Origin: Sediminibacillus dalangtanensis
GTDB lineage: Bacteria; Bacillota; Bacilli; Bacillales; Amphibacillaceae
Direction: 5' to 3'
Assembly (NCBI RefSeq): GCF_017792025.1
Contig: NZ_CP046956.1
Location: forward strand, 3,038,001-3,102,000
Length of the DNA: 64,000 bases
Shown here: positions 57,106 to 64,000 of the stretch, piece by piece
Position numbering within the stretch: position 1 is the first letter of the stretch
How the letters are laid out: every line of letters starts with the position of its first letter
Position numbers and translations under genes: made by a program
The notes under the pieces: generated by a model
Database searches by the model: none
The model's input: the letters and a program-made list of their open reading frames with translations, nothing else
What the model was told of the DNA's origin: nothing

Positions 57106-57402
57106 TTATCTAAGTCCGAAGTTTTGTGATAGGGCCTCATCTTGTTGCGCCACAGCCTCGGCCGTTTTCGTCAATTGCATCTCAATATCCTGCATTAATT
57201 GGGAAAAATCCTGCACCTTTGGTTTCAATTCTCTGAATTGATCGTCGAAGCGTTCAAACGCACGGCCTTCCCATTCTCCCCGAAGCTCTTCCTGCAAATT
57301 CGTCAAATCTCTCAAGATTTGCTCGATTTGCTGTGAGCTTTGACCATATCTTTTTGCTCTTGCCTGTAACTGATCAGGCGTCATACGAATTTGTCCTGCC
57401 AT
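57106..57402 (-). CDS. esxA: WXG100 secreted protein EsxA
   Basis: The 98-aa hallmark substrate of type VII secretion is a helical hairpin with the WEG motif in the turn (RGEWEGRAFERF, about 44-55). It starts MAGQIRMTPDQLQARAKRYG. ATG 57402 is chosen because GGGAG lies 9 nt upstream. It is the first gene of the locus. The following order esaA-essA-esaB-essB-essC is the S. aureus/Listeria type rather than the B. subtilis yuk-yue order. The upstream TTGACA has only a weak -10, so no promoter is assigned in 57403-57868. Confidence 0.94.
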   Translation of the reverse strand: MAGQIRMTPDQLQARAKRYGQSSQQIEQILRDLTNLQEELRGEWEGRAFERFDDQFRELKPKVQDFSQLMQDIEMQLTKTAEAVAQQDEALSQNFGLR

Positions 57403-57868
57403 ACATCTCATCTCCCTTAAATTGGATTTTCTGTCGAAGGCTTGAAAGTAAAAAAATGTTATGTGTCTGCTCCTTCTTACTTAAGGCTAATGAACCAAAA
57501 TTTTACTGTCAACTGACTATCTGTCATTTTCAGAAAATTGATATTTTGGTACTAAATTTACCATGGTATTTTTTTACAAATGATGATTTATAGTAATATT
57601 TACCTCCAGGAAAATAGGGTCCAATTACCTAAAATTTCGGGATTAGTTAGATTGTTTAACCTCTCGAATTAAAGAATTTTGACATCGAATAGTCCATTAG
57701 CCCAGACGTAAAATTTCCAGTTATTATTACCTGTAAGTTCCTTTTTTTATGTCGTTAAAGAGATGGAGAATCGGGGATATTTGTAGATTGGATGGAGAAA
57801 ATATTCATTTGCCTCCGCTACTCTTCTAGAGGGTAAGCATATCTATTCCCATATTGCCAAACTCGTGT

Positions 57869-57874
57869 ATAATT
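57869..57874 (+). promoter_or_regulatory. Candidate -10 element for the MFS gene
   Basis: TATAAT stands 34 nt before the ATG. The matching -35 is poor, so this is tentative. Confidence 0.3.
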
Positions 57875-57907
57875 ATATTTCGAGTTTCGAAAGAAAGGGA
57901 GAGCTGC

Positions 57908-59095
57908 ATGGTAGAAAACACAACCGCCAATACCGCTTCAAAAGAAAAAATTTGGACAAAGGATTTTGCCCTGATTTGCATGGCAAACTTTTTTATTTTT
58001 CTTGGATTTCAAATGACGTTGCCAACCATACCGTTGTTTGTCCAGCATTTGGGAGGCAGTGATCAATTAATCGGAGTCATCACAGGTATTTTCACTTTTT
58101 CCGCTTTATTACTCCGCCCATATGCCGGTCACGCCTTAGAATCAAGGGGACGGCAGTTTGTCTATATGATCGGACTGGCCATTTTTGTCATCTCGGTTGG
58201 TTCTTATGCAATTATCGCAAGCATCGCATTTTTATTTATCATGCGTGTCATTCAGGGAATAGGATGGGGGTTTTCCACGACGGCCACGGGGACGATTGCC
58301 ACCGATTTGATTCCGCCGAAACGAAGAGGCGAGGGGATGGGCTATTTTGGGTTGTCTGGCAACCTTGCACTGGCTTTCGGTCCAGCCCTCGGTTTGACCT
58401 TGGCAGGAAAAATATCATTCACACAGCTGTTTTTGATTTGTTCCGCTCTTGGGGTAGTGGCACTCGTTCTGTCATCGCAGATCAGATATAAAAAAGTAGA
58501 ACAATCCAGGCATAAGACGGTTACCGTGAAATTTGATATTTTCGAAAAAAGCGCTATCCAGCCTTCTGTTCTGTTGTTCTTTATTACAGTGACCTTTGGA
58601 GGAATTGCTTCTTTTCTTCCTCTATATACAGCTGAAGAAGGTATAGCTGGCATTGAAGTATACTTTCTTGTTTACGCACTGTTTTTAATGGTATCACGCA
58701 CCTTTGCCGGCAGACTATATGATAAGAAAGGACACCTATTGGTCTTTCTACCGGGAACGTTGATGATTCTTTTTGCAATGATACTGCTGGTCTGGCTGCC
58801 GAATTCACTGGTCTTGTATATCGCTGCAGCCTTATACGGCCTTGGCTTCGGCAGCGTGCAGCCAGCTTTGCAGGCATGGTCGGTCGATAAAGCTCCTTCC
58901 AACCGCAAAGGCATGGCCAATGCTACCTTTTTCTCCTTCTTCGATTTAGGAGTCGGAGTAGGAGCGATGGCATTCGGGCAAATCGCCAGCGCATTCGGCT
59001 ACAGCTTCATTTACCTGACAGCTGGCGCGTCCGTCTTCGTGTCCATGCTGCTGTACATTATTTTGCTGGTCAACAGCAGTAGAAAAACCGCATAA
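57908..59095 (+). CDS. MFS transporter, drug-efflux type
   Basis: The 395-aa, 12-helix major facilitator protein shows the loop 2-3 motif region (RPYAGHALESRGRQFVY), and RVIQGIGWGFSTTATGTIATDLIPPKRRGEGMGYFGL in TM4-5 (in segments), typical of drug:H+ antiporter 1 members. The second half has a matching RPxxGRLYDKKG-like loop (RTFAGRLYDKKGHL). ATG 57908 is chosen with AAGGGAG upstream; the frame is open from 57854. Substrate unknown. It is transcribed away from the T7SS locus. Confidence 0.88.
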   Translation: MVENTTANTASKEKIWTKDFALICMANFFIFLGFQMTLPTIPLFVQHLGGSDQLIGVITGIFTFSALLLRPYAGHALESRGRQFVYMIGLAIFVISVGSYAIIASIAFLFIMRVIQGIGWGFSTTATGTIATDLIPPKRRGEGMGYFGLSGNLALAFGPALGLTLAGKISFTQLFLICSALGVVALVLSSQIRYKKVEQSRHKTVTVKFDIFEKSAIQPSVLLFFITVTFGGIASFLPLYTAEEGIAGIEVYFLVYALFLMVSRTFAGRLYDKKGHLLVFLPGTLMILFAMILLVWLPNSLVLYIAAALYGLGFGSVQPALQAWSVDKAPSNRKGMANATFFSFFDLGVGVGAMAFGQIASAFGYSFIYLTAGASVFVSMLLYIILLVNSSRKTA

Positions 59096-59100
59096 CGCCA

Positions 59101-59140
59101 AAAAAACCTCCGTAGCCTGAATAGGTGCGGAGGGTTTTAT
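59101..59140 (+). terminator. Terminator after the MFS gene
   Basis: AAAACCTCCG pairs with CGGAGGGTTTT (one bulge), followed by ATTT. Confidence 0.7.
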
Positions 59141-59170
59141 TTACTGAGATGTCGCTTGAGGAGCGTAGAG

Positions 59171-59239
59171 GGGGTCAGTCCCCGATAAGGCTATTTAGTT
59201 CCTATGAACCGCATTTGCCAGCCGCTGGGGACTGACCCC
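59171..59239. repeat. 69-bp element bounded by GGGGACTGACCCC inverted repeats, unit A
   Basis: The left end is GGGGTCAGTCCCC, the right end GGGGACTGACCCC; each end is itself nearly palindromic. A second unit of exactly the same length lies 87 nt downstream. This suggests a small mobile or REP-like element family. Confidence 0.65.
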
Positions 59240-59326
59240 AAAATAAACATTTGTTGCTTGAACCCCTTCATTAAAGGCATTCCTCTGTTGGAGATTTCAA
59301 GGCACTAAGCCATTTCACCCATTGGT

Positions 59327-59395
59327 GGGGTTAGTCCCCGCCAATGCTTTTTCTTCTACAAAATGGAAAATCAGCTGTTTTTGGGGACTGACCCC
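59327..59395. repeat. 69-bp element bounded by GGGGACTGACCCC inverted repeats, unit B
   Basis: The ends are GGGGTTAGTCCCC and GGGGACTGACCCC. The interior differs from unit A. Its right edge touches the stop codon of the GH2 gene (1 nt between), so it may act as that gene's 3' hairpin. Confidence 0.65.
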
Positions 59396-59396
59396 G

Positions 59397-61166
59397 TTAG
59401 TGTTTGCTTTGGTTGATTTGGCGGATTGCTTCTAAATCACATTTTGGTTTACGGTGATAGGTGAGCAGTCCGTTGATTTCTTGTTCGACGTCTGTCAATT
59501 GTGTGTAGCAGAATCCTTGCAGGGCTGGCGCATGGAGCAGTGCCTCGGTCATCTTCCGGTATTGTTCGATCAGATCTTCTCCCGATTGAACAGCGGAATA
59601 CCCCCATCCATCCGGCTGATCGGTTTCTTTGACGTCGTATGCTATTCCGCCATATTCAGTCACCAAAATCGGCGCTCCTTGGTGACTGAAGCCACGTGCA
59701 TAAATCGGCCGCTGTGCAGGTTCTGTCGTCACGGCTGTTTCTGTTGTCTGATATGCTGCAGCCATTTCTTCTGCTGAGCGGTAGTTATGGATGCCACAAA
59801 TATCGGAAATCGTATGCTCCCAACCTTCATTCGAAACAACCGGACGGGTAGTGTCCAATGACTTCGTCAAATAGTACATGGCGAGGGAATGGTGCTGCTG
59901 CTGGGACTCCCTTGCGACGCGTGAAATACCCCAGCTTTCATTGAGCGGAACCCACGCCACGATACAAGGATGGTTATAATCGCGCTTGACCGCTTCCGCC
60001 CACTCTGCCGATATCCGTTCGACAGCCGCCTCACTGTATTCGGAACAATTAGCCATTTCCCCCCATACGAGGAAGCCCAACCGGTCTGCCCAATACAGGT
60101 AACGGGGATCTTCGACCTTCTGGTGTTTACGGGCTCCGTTGAACCCCATTTCTTTTGCCAGCACGATATCCTGTTTCAGGGCTTCATCCGATTCGGCGGT
60201 CAACAATCCTCCCGGAAAGTACCCTTGGTCCAATACCAGCTTTTGATAATACGGTTTATTGTTCAGCATAAAAATACCGTTTTCCACAGACACTTTACGC
60301 ATGCCAAAATAGCTCTCCGCCTGATCGACGGTTTCTCCTCCACGAACCAATCGGAGTGTGACATCGAACAAATTCGGATGCTCGGGACTCCAATACCAGC
60401 CAGGACCATGGATATTGCTACGGTCCGTAAAACGGCCGCGAATATCGAAGCTTCTTTTTAAGTGGGGATGAAACACTTGGATCCGTTCGGATACAACTGG
60501 CTCTCCCTTAAAAGTGATATCGACCAGCAGTTCCGTCTCACTGCTTAATTCACCTGCTATCTCTGTTTCCAACTCAACCGAACCTGCATCGATATCCGGT
60601 GTCCAACGCACCTGTCCGATCGATGTTTCTGCCACCGGCTCCAGCCAAACCGTCTGCCAGATGCCTGTCGTCCTTGTATAAAAAATCGAAGCAGACTGCT
60701 CATGCCAATACTGTTTCCCACGTGGAATCGTGGTATCCTCAGAAGGATCTTCCACGCGCACAACCAAATCATTTTCTTCTTCCCTCAACAAATGAGTGAT
60801 TGTTGCGGAAAAAGGAACGTTTCCTCCCTGATGATACATAACTTGCTGGCCGTTAACGTACACCCACGCCCGGTAATCGACCGCTCCGAAATGAAGGATG
60901 ATCTCCTGACCATTCCATTCTTCCGGAATTGCAAAAGTGCGGTGATACCAGACAACATCGTGGAAGGAAGCATCTCCGATCCCGCTGTTGGCTGCCTGGT
61001 ATGCAAAGGGAACCTGAATTGTCCGATTTCCCGGTAAATTCCAGTACCATTTTTCCGTCAAACCGATTTGCTCGTCATCGAAAGCGAAGTTCCACTCTCC
61101 ATTTAAATTCAACCATTGTTTTCTCTGAAATTGAGGTCTTGGATATTCTGTTTGTAAGTTTGCCAT
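59397..61166 (-). CDS. Glycoside hydrolase family 2 protein
   Basis: The 589-aa cytoplasmic glycosidase has the GH2 layout: jelly-roll sugar-binding domain (WYHRTFAIPEEWNGQEIILHFGAVDYRAWVYVNG, in segments; about 70-110), an Ig-like domain (180-290) and a TIM barrel. The general acid lies in WVPLNESWG and the nucleophile in LVTEYGG. There is no signal peptide, so it acts on an imported oligosaccharide. It is the last gene after a CUT1 importer. Beta-galactosidase, beta-glucuronidase or beta-mannosidase activity cannot be separated by eye. Confidence 0.88.
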   Translation of the reverse strand: MANLQTEYPRPQFQRKQWLNLNGEWNFAFDDEQIGLTEKWYWNLPGNRTIQVPFAYQAANSGIGDASFHDVVWYHRTFAIPEEWNGQEIILHFGAVDYRAWVYVNGQQVMYHQGGNVPFSATITHLLREEENDLVVRVEDPSEDTTIPRGKQYWHEQSASIFYTRTTGIWQTVWLEPVAETSIGQVRWTPDIDAGSVELETEIAGELSSETELLVDITFKGEPVVSERIQVFHPHLKRSFDIRGRFTDRSNIHGPGWYWSPEHPNLFDVTLRLVRGGETVDQAESYFGMRKVSVENGIFMLNNKPYYQKLVLDQGYFPGGLLTAESDEALKQDIVLAKEMGFNGARKHQKVEDPRYLYWADRLGFLVWGEMANCSEYSEAAVERISAEWAEAVKRDYNHPCIVAWVPLNESWGISRVARESQQQHHSLAMYYLTKSLDTTRPVVSNEGWEHTISDICGIHNYRSAEEMAAAYQTTETAVTTEPAQRPIYARGFSHQGAPILVTEYGGIAYDVKETDQPDGWGYSAVQSGEDLIEQYRKMTEALLHAPALQGFCYTQLTDVEQEINGLLTYHRKPKCDLEAIRQINQSKH

Positions 61167-61183
61167 ATGCTACCTCCGATGAA

Positions 61184-62017
61184 TTATTTAATGCCTGTCT
61201 GCGTAATACCTTTGATTAATTGCTTCTGTCCGATTAAAAACACAATTAAAATCGGAACGGTGGCAATTGTCGTCAATGCCATTAATTTTCCGTAAGAGGA
61301 TACGAAACTGCCCTGCTGCATAATCGCGATCCCGGTTGTAATCGTCCGCATCTCCGGCGTATTCGTCGCCACCAGCGGCCACAGAAAGTCATTGTAGATC
61401 TGCATGAAGGAGAAGATCGCCAGTGTCCACAAAATCGGCCGGGCAGAAGGGACCACGACGCGTAAAAAGATTTGCCATTTGTTCGCACCGTCCAAGTGTG
61501 CCGCTTCTTCCAATTCTTTCGGAAACGACCGGAAAAATTGATAGAGTAAAAAAACGCCGAACGCATTGGCTGTGTATGGAAAAATCAACACAGCATAGGT
61601 ATTCAACAGCCCCAAATTACTGAACTGCATATACATAGGAAGAAACGTGATGACAAAAGGGATCATCAACGTACTGATGAACAAAGGAAATAAATATTTT
61701 TTCAACGGAACGTCCAGCCTTGCCAGCCCGTAGGCGGCCATCGCATCGATGGCAACGATGATGGCAGTGCCGGCAATTCCGGCAAACAAGGAGTTGAACA
61801 TCCACTTGAAAATTGGGACATCCACTCCTTCACCCAGCAAAGTGTACGTATAATTTTCAAAAGTGAAATCCTCCGGTATCCAGTTCAGCCCTCCGGCAAT
61901 CGCTTCGAAGTCATTTTTAAAGGAAGTCGAAATCATCCAGGCAAGCGGAATCAGAAACAACAATGCGAGGATGGCAGCAAGAATGACCAACACCGTCTTT
62001 TTTCCTGTTTGTTTCAT
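61184..62017 (-). CDS. CUT1 sugar ABC transporter permease (MalG type)
   Basis: The 277-aa permease has six helices. Its EAA loop (ELEEAAHLDGANKWQIFLRVVVP) contacts an ATPase not encoded here. It starts MKQTGKKTVLVILAAILALL and overlaps the upstream permease stop by 4 nt. It lies 17 nt before the GH2 gene, which probably cleaves the imported sugar. Confidence 0.9.
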   Translation of the reverse strand: MKQTGKKTVLVILAAILALLFLIPLAWMISTSFKNDFEAIAGGLNWIPEDFTFENYTYTLLGEGVDVPIFKWMFNSLFAGIAGTAIIVAIDAMAAYGLARLDVPLKKYLFPLFISTLMIPFVITFLPMYMQFSNLGLLNTYAVLIFPYTANAFGVFLLYQFFRSFPKELEEAAHLDGANKWQIFLRVVVPSARPILWTLAIFSFMQIYNDFLWPLVATNTPEMRTITTGIAIMQQGSFVSSYGKLMALTTIATVPILIVFLIGQKQLIKGITQTGIK

Positions 62018-62949
62018 CTGGTTTTCCCCCCTTCTTGATTCCGATTGGATATTTTGAACTGGACAATCGATACAGCAATCATGATCAAGGACATCAGCAC
62101 TGCCATCGCAGAAGCTATCCCCAGCTCGCGCTGCTCAAATGCCAGGTCGACAATACCCATCAGCAATACCTCTGTCGAATCACCAGGCCCGCCTCTTGTC
62201 ATCAAATACGGCTGTCCGTACACATTGAAGGAAGCGATCGTCGAGGTGATCACGACAAACAACATGATTGGGCGTATCGACGGAAGTGTTATGTGAATGA
62301 ATTTTTGCCAGGCGGTAGCCCCGTCGATGGCACTTGCCTCATACATATCTTCCGGCACCTCATTCAGTGCATTGATGAAAATGATCATGTTGAAGCCAAG
62401 CGTCCACCAGACTGTCGCTCCAACCAGGGAAATCCAGGCAAATGGCTGCCTGGTCAGCCATGGGACCGGATCAAAGCCAAGATTCATTAGAAAATTATTC
62501 AGCAATCCGGAATTGGTATCGAGAATCCATAAAAACAAGATGGAAATGACCGAAACCGAAATCGCGTACGGTATAAAGTAAATGGTACGGAACAATCCCC
62601 GGATTTTTCCCGGCAGGCTGTTCAACAGCAGCGCCAGGGCGAGACCGATAATCACGAGCAGCGGCACCGAGAAAACCACGAATTTAATCGTATTCCACAA
62701 GCCGTCGAAAAATAGGGTGAACATTGCGGAATCGGGATTGAAAATCCGGGCATAGTTGTCGAATCCGATAAATGGGTGTTCTTGTGCCAACAAGTTGTAG
62801 TCATTCAGACTGATGTAAATTCCGTAAATAAGCGGGAAAAATAAAAAGGCCAAAAACATGATTAAGTACGGCAGTACGAACAAAAAGGAAGTCAGCTTGG
62901 AACGCCGGTCTCTTTTCGCTTTACTGATTGGCTGTTTTTCTTTGTCCAT
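62014..62949 (-). CDS. CUT1 sugar ABC transporter permease (MalF type)
   Basis: The 311-aa permease has six helices and EAA loop MYEASAIDGATAWQKFIHITLP. ATG 62949 is chosen because GAGGTGA lies 5 nt upstream and gives a basic cytoplasmic start (MDKEKQPISKAKRDRRSK); the frame is open to 63003. It is coupled to the MalG-type partner. Confidence 0.9.
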   Translation of the reverse strand: MDKEKQPISKAKRDRRSKLTSFLFVLPYLIMFLAFLFFPLIYGIYISLNDYNLLAQEHPFIGFDNYARIFNPDSAMFTLFFDGLWNTIKFVVFSVPLLVIIGLALALLLNSLPGKIRGLFRTIYFIPYAISVSVISILFLWILDTNSGLLNNFLMNLGFDPVPWLTRQPFAWISLVGATVWWTLGFNMIIFINALNEVPEDMYEASAIDGATAWQKFIHITLPSIRPIMLFVVITSTIASFNVYGQPYLMTRGGPGDSTEVLLMGIVDLAFEQRELGIASAMAVLMSLIMIAVSIVQFKISNRNQEGGKTR

Positions 62950-63045
62950 TGTCTTCACCTCGATTTCATGTAGCTTGTCGTCCAACTGGGAATAGCATTT
63001 CATGGAATAAGCAGGAGCTTCCGCCGCCTGCTTATTCCATCCTGG

Positions 63046-64000
63046 TTACTCTTCTAATGCTTGTGAAGCTTTTTGCTGTGCTTCTTCCAATGCTTCCTTA
63101 ACACCTTTTTGTCCCAGCAGCGCTACATTGACCGCTTCCATCAACGGGCTGGTTGCAAGGCCCCAGTTATCTACATCAGGGGCAAAGCTGACATAATCGA
63201 ATTGCTTGGCAACTTGAGGTGACTGGTCGTTCACTTCCTGGAATTCATCGCTCTCATATACCGCTTTCGATGCCGGTGCCTGGCCGGATTCTGCCCATGA
63301 AATGGCATTATCTCCTACATAACTTAAGAAATCTGTAATGGCGTCCAGCTTCGCCTCATCGGTATTTTGCGGGATGACAAAGTTATGCGAGTTGGCATAG
63401 ACCCCTTCCTGCTCTGTTCCTAGCTGAGGAACCGGTGCCACACCATAATTGATACCAGACTCCTCCCACTGTTCTAGCATCCATGGACCGTTCAACTGCA
63501 TGGCGCTCTTTCCTTGAAGGAACAAGGTGACTTCACCGTCTTGCTGAACGTCTTTCGGTGAAACTTCATATTCTTCAATCAATGATTTTTCAAATTCCAA
63601 CGCTTCTACCACCGCATCAGAGGTAAACTGAACCTCACCATCTTTATATAACGCACCACCATTTTGATTGACGATGGTCGGGAAAATAAATTCTTGCGGC
63701 CATAAAGTAGGAACAGCATAGCCCCATTGGTTGTTTTCTTTATCCGTCAGTTTCTGTGCATATTCAATGAATTCTTCTCGATTGGTCGGCGGCTGCTCCG
63801 GATCGAGACCGGCCGCTTCAAACATATCTTTGTTCCAATAGAATAAGAGTGGGTGGATATCCAACGGCACCCCGTACAACTCTCCATCCACTGAAGCACC
63901 TTCTATCGCACTTGGATGATATTCTTCTTCACTGATTTGATCCCCCATGATATCGTCCATGTTACGTAGCACATCTTTTTCTGCATAAGTGAAAATTTGA
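63046..64000 (-). CDS. Extracellular sugar-binding protein, 5' end outside the window
   Basis: The frame is open through base 64000, so the N-terminus and any lipobox are missing; about 317 residues remain. The fold is the family 1 solute-binding type (YGVPLDIHPLLFYWNKDMFE, NGGALYKDGEVQFTSDAVVEAL, FLQGKSAMQLNGPWML, YANSHNFVIPQNT). It is the first gene of the importer that feeds the GH2 enzyme. Confidence 0.88.
   Translation of the reverse strand, partial: QIFTYAEKDVLRNMDDIMGDQISEEEYHPSAIEGASVDGELYGVPLDIHPLLFYWNKDMFEAAGLDPEQPPTNREEFIEYAQKLTDKENNQWGYAVPTLWPQEFIFPTIVNQNGGALYKDGEVQFTSDAVVEALEFEKSLIEEYEVSPKDVQQDGEVTLFLQGKSAMQLNGPWMLEQWEESGINYGVAPVPQLGTEQEGVYANSHNFVIPQNTDEAKLDAITDFLSYVGDNAISWAESGQAPASKAVYESDEFQEVNDQSPQVAKQFDYVSFAPDVDNWGLATSPLMEAVNVALLGQKGVKEALEEAQQKASQALEE

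Noticed and set aside
57403..57600. TTGACA upstream of esxA as a promoter
   Set aside because: The element at the correct distance (TAGCCT) matches the -10 consensus poorly, so no promoter is claimed.

Overview
The window looks like chromosomal DNA from a low-to-moderate GC, motile Bacillaceae bacterium of the Bacillus/Oceanobacillus/Virgibacillus type. The evidence is AGGAGG-type ribosome binding sites, sigma-A promoters, cre-like CcpA sites, B. subtilis-like MotA/MotB, LutABC and RhaEW proteins, and a Firmicutes type VIIb secretion locus. I saw no rRNA, tRNA or CRISPR array.

Layout. 1-5.7 kb: the end of a dicarboxylate-type symporter, motAB, a repeat-rich gap, a YkuK-like protein, an AEC-family transporter and a small acidic protein. 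5.9-9.1 kb: two exported cell-wall enzymes, an AmiE-like serine hydrolase and a NamZ-type muramidase. 9.2-12.1 kb: lutABC for L-lactate oxidation. 12.2-29.3 kb: a large leftward sugar region holding two DeoR regulators, rhaEW, rhaA, rhaB, araB, araD, a TIM-barrel isomerase/epimerase, a CUT2 ABC importer, a ribokinase-type kinase and an Rpe/AlsE-type epimerase. 29.7-35.9 kb: a MurNAc-type operon (kinase, murQ, ABC importer, murR). 36.1-37.3 kb: a thiolase. 37.5-57.4 kb: the type VII secretion locus esxA-esaA-essA-esaB-essB-essC, followed by small accessory genes, two related polymorphic toxins, their immunity genes, and a tail of decayed immunity-like genes. 57.9-59.1 kb: an MFS transporter. 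59.2-64 kb: two 69-bp repeat units, a GH2 glycosidase and a CUT1 ABC importer that runs off the window.

How the parts fit. Rhamnose catabolism by RhaA, RhaB and RhaEW should yield DHAP and lactate, and LutABC next door can oxidise lactate to pyruvate. The exported AmiE and NamZ proteins can release MurNAc from wall fragments. The distant murR/ABC/murQ/kinase operon could import it without a PTS and convert it to GlcNAc-6P; this link is inference. The T7SS core is followed by a polymorphic toxin cassette. One toxin (EsaD-like nuclease) is put out of frame by an A7 tract but keeps its DUF600-type immunity gene. The second toxin is intact, with a different C-terminal domain and its own immunity gene. 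At least three further immunity-like genes downstream are broken, which suggests repeated toxin/immunity turnover by recombination.
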